Of a stretch of DNA of 64,000 nt, positions 48,404 through 57,992 are shown one piece after another. The notes below the pieces were generated by a model that was not told the DNA's origin, did no database searches, and saw nothing but the letters and a program-made list of their open reading frames with translations. Within the stretch, counting starts at the first letter, position 1. Each line of letters starts with the position of its first letter. This DNA is from an uncultured Collinsella sp. (lineage in GTDB: Bacteria; Actinomycetota; Coriobacteriia; Coriobacteriales; Coriobacteriaceae), in assembly GCA_900541745.1 (NCBI GenBank), contig UQLA01000007.1:1-64000 (forward strand), given 5' to 3'. The translations under genes and the position numbers were made by a program.

Positions 48404-49975
48404 CTACAGCGGCAGGCCTTGGCCGAGCATGGCTATGGCGCTCATCAGGACCAGCATGCCGGCAGCGTAGGGCAGCACCGCGCCCAGGAGTTCGGCATCC
48501 TTACCGCGCACGTGCACGGCGGCAAGACCAATGGCGAGGGTCTGCGGCGAGATCATCTTACCAGCGGCGACGCCCAGGGCGTTCAATGCGACCATCCAGT
48601 AGTCGCTCACACCCAGCGCAGTGGCGGCCTGGCTCTGAATGGGACCAAACAACATGCCCGAGGACGTGCCCGAGCCGGTCACGAACGCACCGACTGCGCC
48701 GATCCACGGAGCCAGAATCGGGTAGAGACCGCCGGCGACCGCAATGCAAAACGCACTGATCGACGAAATCATGCCGGCATAGCCCATCACCTTGGCGCAG
48801 CCCAGTACCGAAAGCATCGTGATCACCGTCGGCGTCATCTGCTTCACAGTCGCGGCCAGCACCTCGCCCATCATGCGCGGCGAAGCGCCCTGAATGGCAC
48901 CGCCGACAAACGCCGCCAGGAAAATCCAGACGCCTGGCGTGTTGATCCACGAAAACGTAAGCATACCGGGATTCTCACCGCAATACACCTGCACATGGCT
49001 CGCAAACGGCGCGAGCGCAGCATGTACAGCAGGCACCAGATTAGACGTGCCCAGCAGCAACACAAAGATCAGGATGAAGCACGACCAGGCCGAAAGCGCC
49101 GACTTAACGGTGAGCTTCTCCCCCGCCTCGATATTCATGTGAAAGCGTGCGTCCAGATGCCCCGACTTCTCGGCACGCATGGCAAGTGCAGCTGTCAGCG
49201 CGAGCGAAACGATGGATCCTACGACCACGGCCAGCTCGGGGCCCACAAACATGGCAAAGACCAGAGCCGCGCCGACAAACGACACGCCGGAGAGCAACGC
49301 CACGCCGGCAACACCGTGCAGACGCTCGCCCACACTCGCGGCATTGCCCTGGTCATCGGCAACACGGCCCGCAACCAGCACAATAAATAGCGGCATCACC
49401 ACAAAGAACGGTGCGAGCTGCACCAGCTGAACGGTCGCTAGGTGAAGGGAATCCAAACCCACCAGGTCGGCAACGGACACCGTGGGGATGCCGATGGAGC
49501 CGTAGGGCGTGGGCACGCCGTTGGCCAGCAGGCAGATGAGCACGGCAGGCACGGCCTCAAAGCCCAGGCCCGCGAGCATGCCGGCGGGAATGGCGACAGC
49601 GGTACCAAAGCCAGCCATGCCCTCCATAAAGCCACCGAAGCACCAAGCCACGAGCAGCGCCAACAGACGACGGTCGCTGCTGATGGAGGTGATCATACTG
49701 CCGATCACGTCCATGGCACCCGTGCGCACGCACAGGTTATACGTGAACACCGCGGCGATAATTACGAGCACGATGGGCCACAGGGCCATCAAAAAGCCCT
49801 CGAGCGAGGCCGTGGCTATCTGTGCCGCCGGCAAATGCCACCACGCAAAGGCGAGCACGCACGAAAGGGCGAACGAGCCAATAGCGGCCTTCCAAGCTGG
49901 CCATTTAAAGCACAGCAGCATCACGACGAGCCAGATGATCGGCACAAGAGCCAGCAAAAACGCAGCGACATCCAT
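48404..49975 (-). CDS. lctP: L-lactate permease (LctP/LldP family)
   Basis: The start at 49975 follows AAGGAG. The 523-residue protein has about thirteen hydrophobic segments and the family stretches AWCFGGFMEGMAGFGTAVAIPAGMLAGLGF, SVADLVGLDS, FGPIQSQAATALG and NALGVAAGKMISPQTLAIG. It imports L-lactate or related hydroxyacids with protons. A 17-bp palindrome 104 bases upstream is a candidate control site. Confidence 0.95.
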   Translation of the reverse strand: MDVAAFLLALVPIIWLVVMLLCFKWPAWKAAIGSFALSCVLAFAWWHLPAAQIATASLEGFLMALWPIVLVIIAAVFTYNLCVRTGAMDVIGSMITSISSDRRLLALLVAWCFGGFMEGMAGFGTAVAIPAGMLAGLGFEAVPAVLICLLANGVPTPYGSIGIPTVSVADLVGLDSLHLATVQLVQLAPFFVVMPLFIVLVAGRVADDQGNAASVGERLHGVAGVALLSGVSFVGAALVFAMFVGPELAVVVGSIVSLALTAALAMRAEKSGHLDARFHMNIEAGEKLTVKSALSAWSCFILIFVLLLGTSNLVPAVHAALAPFASHVQVYCGENPGMLTFSWINTPGVWIFLAAFVGGAIQGASPRMMGEVLAATVKQMTPTVITMLSVLGCAKVMGYAGMISSISAFCIAVAGGLYPILAPWIGAVGAFVTGSGTSSGMLFGPIQSQAATALGVSDYWMVALNALGVAAGKMISPQTLAIGLAAVHVRGKDAELLGAVLPYAAGMLVLMSAIAMLGQGLPL

Positions 49976-50078
49976 GGGTAGAAACTCCTTGGTACCGCGC
50001 AAGCGGCATCGGGGGGTCACAAAACTTCAACAGGATACCGCACGTTTACCGACAAATTACAGCCGCCCGCCGAAATTA

Positions 50079-50095
50079 TTGAACAACCTGTTCAA
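50079..50095. promoter_or_regulatory. 17-bp operator-like palindrome between lctP and the flippase gene
   Basis: TTGAACA-ACC-TGTTCAA is perfectly symmetrical. It lies in the divergent promoter region; a TATACT at 50121-50126 may be the -10 of the plus-strand gene. The size and spacing suit a dimeric repressor. The protein that binds is unknown. Confidence 0.5.
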
Positions 50096-50153
50096 AAACA
50101 CGAATGGACACCACCGCGACTATACTAGAGCGCAGCAAGAGAAAGGAATCGCC

Positions 50154-51728
50154 TTGAGCATCTCGCCCCTCGATAGCATCCGCCGCACCATCGCACACCG
50201 CAACGGCGTCACCGACCCCACCGTATTGGGCGGGGCGCACGGACAGGGCGGACGCATCGAGAACGGACTCTTCCCCGCATCGCACACCGCCGAGGAGCTT
50301 GCACGAATCCAAGAGCTAAGCCAGCGTAACGCCGGCGGTCCCGACAGCAGCCAGGCCACACGCCGTCGCCGCGAGCGCGATCGCCAGCCCGGCCCCATCC
50401 ACCGCATGGTCAATGCCTGGTGGAACCGCCTGCTCGGAGCAGTCTACGGCGGCGGCTTCTCCACGCAAGAAGCCGAGTACGAAGATCACGCCACCCGTCG
50501 CGACTACCTTTGGAATACCCTGGGCACCGCCGTATGGGGCATGGCATTTCCGCTGCTCACCATTGTGTCGACGCAGCTCGTGGGCGCCGAGGAGGCCGGC
50601 AAGTTCTCCATCGCCTTTGTCACCGGCACGCTCATCATGATCGCGTGCAACTACGGCGTGCGCAACTTTCAGGTCTCGGACATCGACGAAACGACGTCCT
50701 TTGCCTCCTACCAGCTCAACCGCTGGCTTTGCGGAGCGCTCGCCCTAGGCTGCGGCCTCATGTACAGCAGCGCCCGCGGCTACGATGCGCAGATGGCCAC
50801 GATTGGCCTGGGCGTCTACCTCTATAAGGTGATCGACGGCATCGCCGACGTGTACGAGGGCCGCCTGCAGCAGGCCGACAAGCTCTATTTGGCCGGCATG
50901 AGCCAAACGCTACGTTCCGCCGGTGTCATCGCGGTCTTTAGCGTGGCACTGTTCCTTACGCGCAGCATGCCCATCGCGGCCATGGCCATGGGCATCGCCG
51001 CGATTGCCTCGCTCGTGCTGGTCACCGCCCCGCTCGCCCTGCTCGAAACCGAAAAATCGCGCCGCGTGAGCCTGCGCGAGGTCGGCCACCTGTTTATCCA
51101 GTGCGCCCCGCTCTTTGGTGCGCTGTTCCTGTTCAACCTTATCGAGAGCATGCCCAAGTTCGTGATGGAGGGCACGCTGGCCTACAAGTATCAGCTGTAC
51201 TTTAATGCACTGTTCTTTCCGGCGCAGGCCATTTTGCTGAGCATTGGATTTATCTATAAACCGCAGCTCCTGCGTCTGTCGAGCATTTGGGCGAATCCGC
51301 GTAAGCGTCGCCGCTTTGACCTGATTATTGTTGCCGTTATGGCACTAATCGTGGTCATTACCGGAGCGTGCGCCGCATTTATGGCAGGCCCCGGCATCCC
51401 CATCATGAGCTTTATGTACGGCCTTAACTTTGAGCGCTACCGCACGCTGGCGCTGCTAATGGTCGTCGCCGGCGGCGTCACCGCGGCAATCGACTTTATC
51501 TACGCCATCATCACGGTGCTGCGCCACGCCGGCGACGTCACCAAGATCTACCTGATTTGCTTCGCCGTAAGCGTGGTGCTGCCGGTGATCCTGATTAAGC
51601 TGCTGAGTCTGATGGGCGCTGTGGTGAGCTACCTAGCCATCATGGCCCTACTCCTGGTGCTGCTGATTATCGAGTACGCCCACATCCGCCAACGCATCGA
51701 ACGCGACCGCAACCCATACGGCGCCTAA
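50154..51728 (+). CDS. Polysaccharide flippase-like membrane protein (MOP superfamily)
   Basis: The start is a TTG at 50154 behind AGAAAGGA; no ATG fits. The 524-residue protein has a 115-residue hydrophilic N-terminus, then about twelve transmembrane segments with the Wzx/MATE-like start RRDYLWNTLGTAVWGMAFPLLTIVSTQLVGAEEAGKFSIAF, a conserved region IESMPKFVMEGTLAYKYQLYFNALFFPAQ, and a basic C-terminus. It probably flips lipid-linked sugars across the membrane. No glycosyltransferase cluster surrounds it, which is unusual. The N-terminal extension is not typical of Wzx. Confidence 0.82.
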   Translation: MSISPLDSIRRTIAHRNGVTDPTVLGGAHGQGGRIENGLFPASHTAEELARIQELSQRNAGGPDSSQATRRRRERDRQPGPIHRMVNAWWNRLLGAVYGGGFSTQEAEYEDHATRRDYLWNTLGTAVWGMAFPLLTIVSTQLVGAEEAGKFSIAFVTGTLIMIACNYGVRNFQVSDIDETTSFASYQLNRWLCGALALGCGLMYSSARGYDAQMATIGLGVYLYKVIDGIADVYEGRLQQADKLYLAGMSQTLRSAGVIAVFSVALFLTRSMPIAAMAMGIAAIASLVLVTAPLALLETEKSRRVSLREVGHLFIQCAPLFGALFLFNLIESMPKFVMEGTLAYKYQLYFNALFFPAQAILLSIGFIYKPQLLRLSSIWANPRKRRRFDLIIVAVMALIVVITGACAAFMAGPGIPIMSFMYGLNFERYRTLALLMVVAGGVTAAIDFIYAIITVLRHAGDVTKIYLICFAVSVVLPVILIKLLSLMGAVVSYLAIMALLLVLLIIEYAHIRQRIERDRNPYGA

Positions 51729-51768
51729 TTAGCTGCCCTATCACCGGAATTTGCGATGGAATCACCCC

Positions 51769-51940
51769 AGCTGGGGTCTCGTTGCGGACAATATGCATCA
51801 CGCAAAACTAAGTGAGTAGACTTTTACCGAATCCCCGACCACACCAACAAAGCATAAGTCAGTGACCTGCGGTTTTGTTGAAGCAAACATGTTGGGTGCT
51901 CAGCATTTCCAAAAAAGTCTACTCACTTAGCCAGCGGGCA
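51769..51940. repeat. Long-arm inverted element family C, copy 1
   Basis: CTAAGTGAGTAGACTTTT (51808-51825) and its complement (51913-51930) enclose 87 bases with ACCTGCGGTTTTGTTGAAGC (51865-51884). The similarity with the copy at 54863 starts before the arm at CTGGGGTCTCGTTGCGGACA and continues a few bases after it. No gene is supported in the 313-base gap that contains it. Confidence 0.88.
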
Positions 51941-52042
51941 GCCAAATGATTATTAAATCCCCGTCCTAGAAAAATCATTTGGTGGGCAGAAGGACAAAAG
52001 TAGTCAAAAAGCCCCGTCCCAAATTAGCTACCCTTTGCGCCG

Positions 52043-52882
52043 TTATTCCCCGGGGCGAATATTCGCGTAGAACTCAGCCCCATCATCCAGACGCAAGATC
52101 CCGACGCGGCCGAACTCCGACCCGGTGGCGGCGGCGCAGTCGATGTCGATGCGATCGGGCACGCCGGCGGTATCCTCGCCGCCCAGGCGCACGATCTGCC
52201 CGCGGCCCGACTCCTCATCGAGCCCCGCCAGGCCGCCGACCTCGCAATAACGCCCGAGCGACACCGTGGGCGTGTGGCCGCTCACCACGACCGGGCCCTT
52301 GCCCTCGGCAGAAAGCAGCCCTGTCGGCGCATCCCAATAGCCGTGACGAATCCACAGCAAGTCATCGGACGACTGCACGGCAAGCATCTGCTTCAGCAGT
52401 TCGCGATCGGCATCCACCGCCCCCGCGCCATCGGCACAATCAACCCCATGTTCAAGCAAAAACGCCCGCGCCGCCTCGGTCTGGATGCCGGCATGCACCA
52501 GCGGGTACGGACGCTCGTCAGTCTCGGCCACGGCGCAGAGCGGCAGCGTCGCCATCCAACGCACGAGCTCCTCGTACGCCTCAAATTCCATATCGTTGAG
52601 CTGCTGACGGGTAGTCCAACCGCCGTTGATATCCCAGGTCTCGGCATCGAGCGGATCCTGGCCAATGATGGCATCGAGCATGATCTGCTCGTGATTGCCC
52701 TTGAGCACGCGAGCGTTGGGTAGCGAGCGCACGAGCTTAATAACGCCAACCGGATCGGGCCCGCGATCAATCATGTCACCCAGCACGTACAGCGTATCGT
52801 CGGACGACAGCGAAATCTTGGACAGGGCCTCGTCAAGCGCACGCACGTGCCCGTGAGCATCGGATGTCACATAGATCGCCAT
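52043..52882 (-). CDS. Calcineurin-like serine/threonine phosphatase family protein
   Basis: The 279-residue protein has the metallophosphatase signature YVTSDAHGHVRALDEAL, YVLGDMIDRGPDPVGV and LKGNHEQIMLD, with later histidines in YPLVHAGIQ and VVVSGHTPTV. It belongs to the PrpA/ApaH-like branch, acting on phosphoproteins or dinucleoside polyphosphates. It ends only 90 bases from a family-C element. Substrate not determinable. Confidence 0.92.
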   Translation of the reverse strand: MAIYVTSDAHGHVRALDEALSKISLSSDDTLYVLGDMIDRGPDPVGVIKLVRSLPNARVLKGNHEQIMLDAIIGQDPLDAETWDINGGWTTRQQLNDMEFEAYEELVRWMATLPLCAVAETDERPYPLVHAGIQTEAARAFLLEHGVDCADGAGAVDADRELLKQMLAVQSSDDLLWIRHGYWDAPTGLLSAEGKGPVVVSGHTPTVSLGRYCEVGGLAGLDEESGRGQIVRLGGEDTAGVPDRIDIDCAAATGSEFGRVGILRLDDGAEFYANIRPGE

Positions 52883-53207
52883 GGAACGCCTCTCTTTGCA
52901 TTGCGGCCGAAGCCCGGAGCCGCAACTAAAACTTCAAGTTGAACTTAAACGTTATCCATTGTACTCCGTTGCAATAAAGCTGGAAAGGGTTGCATACCGT
53001 CAACGGTTGCCAGCGCACGCCTGCCAACCCGGACCGCTCACGCCACGCCGTCTGGCCCAGCGTCCCGACCAGCGTCGCACACGCCGCAGCCTCGTGTCGA
53101 AAATGCGCACGCCCGCAATCCAGGCCCATAAACCCACCATCTTTGGGTACAAATAACCGTAGACAACTGACCGTGCCACGCCAACCACCCAGGAGCGGAC
53201 ACCATCC
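52883..53207. other. Intergenic, divergent promoters
   Basis: This 325-base region separates the phosphatase and the antiporter genes. I see no member of the palindrome families and no supported gene. It should contain both promoters. Confidence 0.4.
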
Positions 53208-54809
53208 ATGAACCAGATACTTCTCTTTATCGGCCTCGTCATTATTCTGTGCCTGACCATCAAACCCGTCGGCAAAAAGCTCCCCTTCCCCACCCTGCTC
53301 ATCTTTATCGCACTCGGCATGCTGCTGGGCGTCAACGGTCCGGCGCACATCGACTTTAGCGACTACGCGCTCACCGAAACCGTCTGCAGCACGGCGCTGC
53401 TGTTCATCATGTTCTACGGCGGCTTTAACACCAACATCGACCGCGCCAAGCCTGTCGCCGCGCCCGCGGTGCTGCTGAGCACCCTCGGCGTCGTCATCAC
53501 TGCCGGCATTACGGGTGCGTTTGCGCACTTTGTACTGGGCTTCGACTGGATCGGCGGCCTACTGCTGGGCTCGGTCGTGGCATCCACCGATGCGGCAAGC
53601 GTCTTTAGCGTGCTGCGCGAGCACAGCCTGTCGCTGAGAGGTGGCACCGACTCACTGCTCGAGGTCGAATCGGGCTCCAACGATCCCGTCGCCTACATGC
53701 TCACCGCCGTGCTCGCCACCCTCGCAGCCGGCGGCGACATTAACATCCCCGTGCTGCTGGCCAAGCAAATCATCCTAGGCGTGGGCCTGGGCATTGCCAT
53801 CGGCTGGGCATCGGGCCGCCTGATCGAGCGCGCGCATGCAACAGCCGAAGGCGCGCAGACCATCTTCTTGTTCGCCGTGGCCATCGTCGCCTACGCGCTG
53901 CCGAGCTACCTGGACGGCAACGGCTTTTTGGCCGTATACCTTGCCGGCATCGTGCTAGGCGCGAGCGACATCACCGGCAAGGTCGAGCTGGCGCACTTCT
54001 TCGACACCCTCACCGAGATGGCCGAGATGACCATCTTCTTTTTGCTCGGCCTGCTCGTGACGCCCGCCCGCCTGCCGCAAATGCTGCTGCCGGGCCTGGC
54101 ACTCATGGCGTTCATGCTCTTCGTGAGCCGCCCCATCGCCGTCGGTCTGCTGCTGGCGCCCTTTAAGACAAACCCTCGCCAGGTGACGCTCGTAAGCTGG
54201 GCGGGCCTGCGCGGAGCAGCATCGGTCGTCTTTAGTCTCTTTGCCGTGGTGGCCGGCGTTCCCGGTGGACATGACCTGTTTGACCTGGTCTTTGTGATTG
54301 CCGTGTCGAGCATTGTGGTGCAGGGCTCGCTGCTGCCGGCGGTGGCGAAAAAACTCGATATGATCGACGCGGAAGGCGACGTGCGCCGCACGTTTAACGA
54401 TTACCGCGACGAAGAAGGTATGTCGTTCGTCAAGCTCAAGGTGGGAGCTGGACATCCGTTTGCCGGACGCTCGCTCGCGGATATTGGCAGTGCAACGGAC
54501 ATGCTTGTCGTCCTGGTGCTGCGCGACGGCGCTCATCCGGTGCTGCCCAACGGCGATACCGTGATCGAGGAAAGCGACCTGTTGGTGATGGCTGCCCCAA
54601 CATTTGAAGAGCGTGCCGGGGTTACGCTACGCGAGGTCACCGTAACGCCCCATGGACATCTGGCCGGTCAGCGCCTGCGCGACGTGCCGCAGGGCAAGCA
54701 CCCGTTTATCGTGGTAATGCTCAAGCGCGACGGCCAAACGATCATTCCCGACGGCAACACCCTCATATACGCCGGCGACGAAGCCGTCATCGCCACGCTG
54801 GCGTCGTAG
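53208..54809 (+). CDS. CPA1-type Na+/H+ or K+/H+ antiporter with two RCK-C domains (CvrA/NhaP2-like)
   Basis: The 533-residue protein has twelve or more membrane segments with the antiporter motifs TETVCSTALLFIMFYGGFNTN, GSVVASTDAASVFSVL, EVESGSNDPVAYML (the Asp pair) and SWAGLRGAASVVFSL. Two TrkA-C domains follow (about 395-460 and 465-530), which sense ions or nucleotides. The layout matches NhaP2/CvrA cation/proton antiporters that export K+ or Na+. Start ATG at 53208; the site before it (CAGGAG) is reasonable. Confidence 0.92.
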   Translation: MNQILLFIGLVIILCLTIKPVGKKLPFPTLLIFIALGMLLGVNGPAHIDFSDYALTETVCSTALLFIMFYGGFNTNIDRAKPVAAPAVLLSTLGVVITAGITGAFAHFVLGFDWIGGLLLGSVVASTDAASVFSVLREHSLSLRGGTDSLLEVESGSNDPVAYMLTAVLATLAAGGDINIPVLLAKQIILGVGLGIAIGWASGRLIERAHATAEGAQTIFLFAVAIVAYALPSYLDGNGFLAVYLAGIVLGASDITGKVELAHFFDTLTEMAEMTIFFLLGLLVTPARLPQMLLPGLALMAFMLFVSRPIAVGLLLAPFKTNPRQVTLVSWAGLRGAASVVFSLFAVVAGVPGGHDLFDLVFVIAVSSIVVQGSLLPAVAKKLDMIDAEGDVRRTFNDYRDEEGMSFVKLKVGAGHPFAGRSLADIGSATDMLVVLVLRDGAHPVLPNGDTVIEESDLLVMAAPTFEERAGVTLREVTVTPHGHLAGQRLRDVPQGKHPFIVVMLKRDGQTIIPDGNTLIYAGDEAVIATLAS

Positions 54810-54862
54810 CGGCCAGGGGGTAGACGTCCCGAATTGGCTACATTTGAGCATCAATCGCCCCG

Positions 54863-55034
54863 GCTGGGGTCTCGTTGCGGACAATTGGCGTCTCTCAAAA
54901 CTAAGTGAGTAGACTTTTGTCGAATCGCCGACCACGTCACCAAAGCACAAGTCTGTGACCTGCGGGTTTGTTGAAGCAAATTTGTCGGGTGCTCAGGATT
55001 TCCAAAAAAGTCTACTCACTTAGCCAGCGTGCAG
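54863..55034. repeat. Long-arm inverted element family C, copy 2
   Basis: The same element as at 51769: arms CTAAGTGAGTAGACTTTT (54901-54918) and complement (55006-55023), core ACCTGCGGGTTTGTTGAAGC. The copies agree at most positions; the arms are exact and most changes are inside. It fills most of the gap between the antiporter and the defence operon, which is otherwise empty. Confidence 0.88.
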
Positions 55035-55136
55035 TCAAAATAGATCGGTCGCGAGCTCATTAGGCTCCATTGGGACGGCTTATCGTGCATTTTCGCGCAG
55101 CTGCGGGTGCAGACGCCCCATCCCAAATTGGCTACC

Positions 55137-55328
55137 TTAGTCATCGTCGACGGCAAAGTCGCGGAGGTCGAGGCCTTCGCGTTCGGCTCGGGCTAGGAGC
55201 TCTTGGGGCGACTCGTCCTCGATATCCATCACGTCGAGCATGGCAGCCGGAAAGCCCACGCCCGCCGCGCTTCCAGCGCGGTCGAGCAGGCTCTCGCGCA
55301 GCCGGTCTACATCAACTTCGATCTTCAT
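55137..55328 (-). CDS. Small acidic protein at the end of the BREX-like operon
   Basis: The ATG at 55328 follows GGGGAGG. The 63-residue product (starting MKIEVDVDRLRESLLDRAG) is acidic, with DIEDESPQELLARAEREGLDLRDF in its second half. It begins 27 bases after pglZ and has a strong ribosome binding site, so it is likely a real last gene of the operon. I recognise no family. It could be a small accessory or inhibitor-like protein, or unrelated to defence. Confidence 0.65.
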   Translation of the reverse strand: MKIEVDVDRLRESLLDRAGSAAGVGFPAAMLDVMDIEDESPQELLARAEREGLDLRDFAVDDD

Positions 55329-55355
55329 GGTGCAACCTCCCCATTCAGCCCCCAC

Positions 55356-57977
55356 TTACCATTCGCGACCCAGATAAACATGAAAGTGCAGCGTCTGAAG
55401 AACACGCTCTTCGCCGCTATCCGCGTTTTTCAGGCAAAGTGCATACTCCGCGCGTTCATCAAGTTCAACAGTTGGACGCACCGTCAGCATTACCTTAAAG
55501 CGGCGCGCCCTCGCATCGACTTCAGTTAAATCGGCTACGATTCTTGCAATATCGGTTACGGGGTTTCCGCTGCGATCGACAACGAACACTTCATAGTTCG
55601 CAGGAAGGATCTTGCCGGCCACCGCCTCATCTTGCAGAAACTCAAGGAAGAAAGATGTATTCGAGATAGATTCAAGTTGCGTAACGAGGGACAAGCCAAC
55701 GGGGCTCGATGCGACAAAGCCACGTGTTCCGGCGCGCTTATTGCTAAAGGTCAAAACCGGCACACACATTTCCTGCAATGAGATACCGCCATGGACAAAG
55801 TTCTCGCCTCCGCCGGGACGTCGCAAACGCACGCATTCACGTGGCGAAAAGCCCACGAGGCTACCAGCAGAAGCGGGTAGAGCAACCTTAAGCAGCGTAT
55901 CGGACTCAGAATCGCTCGAGGCAACAGCCCAGCGGCGTCCAGCCTCAATGACGTCACCCGCCACGTCCGCAACACTCGTATGATCATATTCGGCAAGCGG
56001 CTCTGCGGTATACAGAAACCCATGATCTGCCGTAATGACGATTCGAGACGACATAAACTCACGCACGATGAGCTTGACCAGCACCGATAACTCGTCAATT
56101 GTTTCATCGCAGGCATGAAACGCCCTGCGCTCGGTTGCGGCCTTGTCACCAATGGCATCAATGAGATCGTGATAGATATAGACAACGCTCGCGTCTCCTA
56201 CGACCTTCTTGCGTTCGGCACGGTCCATCTCGCCGACAAAACGGTCATAGCGAACCGCAACAGCACCCTCATAATGCTCGCCAATCACCTTTTGGCGAGA
56301 TTCGATAGTATCGACGCGCCCCCCATCAACAAGCACGCCGAAGCCCGATCCTGCCTCTCCGCATGCCTCGTAACGCATCGTTCCATGAGGCAACAGGGCA
56401 GCCATACCGCATCTGGTTATCGAAGGAAACACACCTTGCACGGCACCAAGCTCGCACTGGCCCTTTGTCTCGCGCTCAAGACGCTCGGCGAGTTCTGCAG
56501 CAACCTCATAGCGCAAAGCATCAGATACGATGACCCAAATACGCTTTCCGCGGCGATTCGCAGGCTCAACGTAGCTCAAATCAAAATCAACCTGACGCGG
56601 AATACCTTTCACATATCCCTGCAAGCCCAATGCATCGCCCGACGCGCTTGCCCAACGGCGAGAGAGCTCCTTAAGAAACCAACCTTTATATAAAGCTTCC
56701 ATCGACTCAAAACAGGCGCGGAAGTCTTCATCGAGCTCGTACTCCCCCGCTCTAAAGGCACCGGCGAACTCTGTCACCAGCTCACGGTACCAAGCGTCCA
56801 TGCGATAGAAATCGCTGGCATAAGAACCCCAAAGGGCCAAAGCCCCCATGCCAGCAAAACCTTCTACATGGTCGCGATAAAAACGCTGCATATGAGCTGC
56901 AGCCGAAACGCCACGATAATAGCAGGCAAGTTCCTCATACCAGAGCGATCCGCGACGAGAGGCGACGACCGACAAAACCTCATCAGCAGCATCCACAGAC
57001 AGACGCACCCGCTCAAACAGCATGCGCAGAATGGTGGCATCGATGCAGGGAAAGACGTCGGCTCCTGCAATACAGTCAAAACCAACGTCAGCAAGTATCT
57101 TTCCAAGCTCAAGCTCACGCTCAACCGCCGTTGTCATACTCAACAGCAATAGACGATTACCGCCACGAACCCAATAATCAACGCATGCGCGGCAGAACGC
57201 GGCATGAACAGCCTGGGAAGAGAAACGTCCCGACAGCGCGTCCAGACATCCACCCGTCATTGACCGCGAGCAGGCGGTGAGCAACACGTGGACCAACAAC
57301 TCGGGAACACGAGATAGCTCGAGCGCGTTCCCGTCAAAACCACACCAATGACGAATGAGCTCGCAGAAATAGCCATTCATCTCATATTCAGCAAGTAGGA
57401 CAACCACCTGATCAGCATTGCCCTCATGCAGGAGCGCCAAATAGCTCGATACGATTGCCGCGGGATCGAGTTCGCTGGCACCCAAGCAGGCAGCCAAAAT
57501 GCCAAGCTCAAGCTCATCGACGGTCGCAACAGCGACTTCCCTCGATGAATGTAGCAACTTATTGAGCTTTATAACGTTGCGGCGCTTGGCAAAAAAGGCT
57601 TTATGGGACTCAAGCGCCGCGCGCATCTCATACGAATCAACTGCGCCGATCTCGCGTAGCTGCACAGAAACATAGTCGGCGGCAAACGGGACGCAACGCG
57701 CCTCAACATCCGCCAGCCAATCGCCAGACGGCTCCCCCGCGGAGCGACGATATATAAGCACCTTACGACCGCCCAAGTCACCATTGAGCTTACGCTTGAT
57801 AGCAAACCGACCACCCTCGCGATCAACGAGAACGCTGACACCCGGCAGCTCCAAATCTGCAAGTACATCCTCAAATTCACCGGACGGATCATGCCATACA
57901 ACAATGGCGCCCCCGCAATCGGCGTTCTGACCTGCAAACAAATGCAGCAGCTCGGATGTAATATCTGCAAGCTTCAT
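55356..57977 (-). CDS. pglZ: BREX phosphatase-like protein PglZ (type A-like)
   Basis: The 873-residue protein has the N-terminal PglZ domain (GGAIVVWHDPSGEFEDVLADLELP, SGDWLADVEARCVPF, residues 1-110), a long helical middle, and the alkaline-phosphatase-like PglZ domain with WVIVSDALRYEVAAEL (metal Asp at about 486), PSITRCGMAALLPH (nucleophile Thr) and VITADHGFLY (about 647-656). PglZ is the one universal component of BREX phage exclusion. It lies 15 bases after a helicase gene. Length and motifs fit the type found with PglX in BREX type 1. The metal ligands are present, so activity is plausible, although a phosphatase target is unknown. Confidence 0.93.
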   Translation of the reverse strand: MKLADITSELLHLFAGQNADCGGAIVVWHDPSGEFEDVLADLELPGVSVLVDREGGRFAIKRKLNGDLGGRKVLIYRRSAGEPSGDWLADVEARCVPFAADYVSVQLREIGAVDSYEMRAALESHKAFFAKRRNVIKLNKLLHSSREVAVATVDELELGILAACLGASELDPAAIVSSYLALLHEGNADQVVVLLAEYEMNGYFCELIRHWCGFDGNALELSRVPELLVHVLLTACSRSMTGGCLDALSGRFSSQAVHAAFCRACVDYWVRGGNRLLLLSMTTAVERELELGKILADVGFDCIAGADVFPCIDATILRMLFERVRLSVDAADEVLSVVASRRGSLWYEELACYYRGVSAAAHMQRFYRDHVEGFAGMGALALWGSYASDFYRMDAWYRELVTEFAGAFRAGEYELDEDFRACFESMEALYKGWFLKELSRRWASASGDALGLQGYVKGIPRQVDFDLSYVEPANRRGKRIWVIVSDALRYEVAAELAERLERETKGQCELGAVQGVFPSITRCGMAALLPHGTMRYEACGEAGSGFGVLVDGGRVDTIESRQKVIGEHYEGAVAVRYDRFVGEMDRAERKKVVGDASVVYIYHDLIDAIGDKAATERRAFHACDETIDELSVLVKLIVREFMSSRIVITADHGFLYTAEPLAEYDHTSVADVAGDVIEAGRRWAVASSDSESDTLLKVALPASAGSLVGFSPRECVRLRRPGGGENFVHGGISLQEMCVPVLTFSNKRAGTRGFVASSPVGLSLVTQLESISNTSFFLEFLQDEAVAGKILPANYEVFVVDRSGNPVTDIARIVADLTEVDARARRFKVMLTVRPTVELDERAEYALCLKNADSGEERVLQTLHFHVYLGREW

Positions 57978-57992
57978 GGCAAACTCTCAAAA

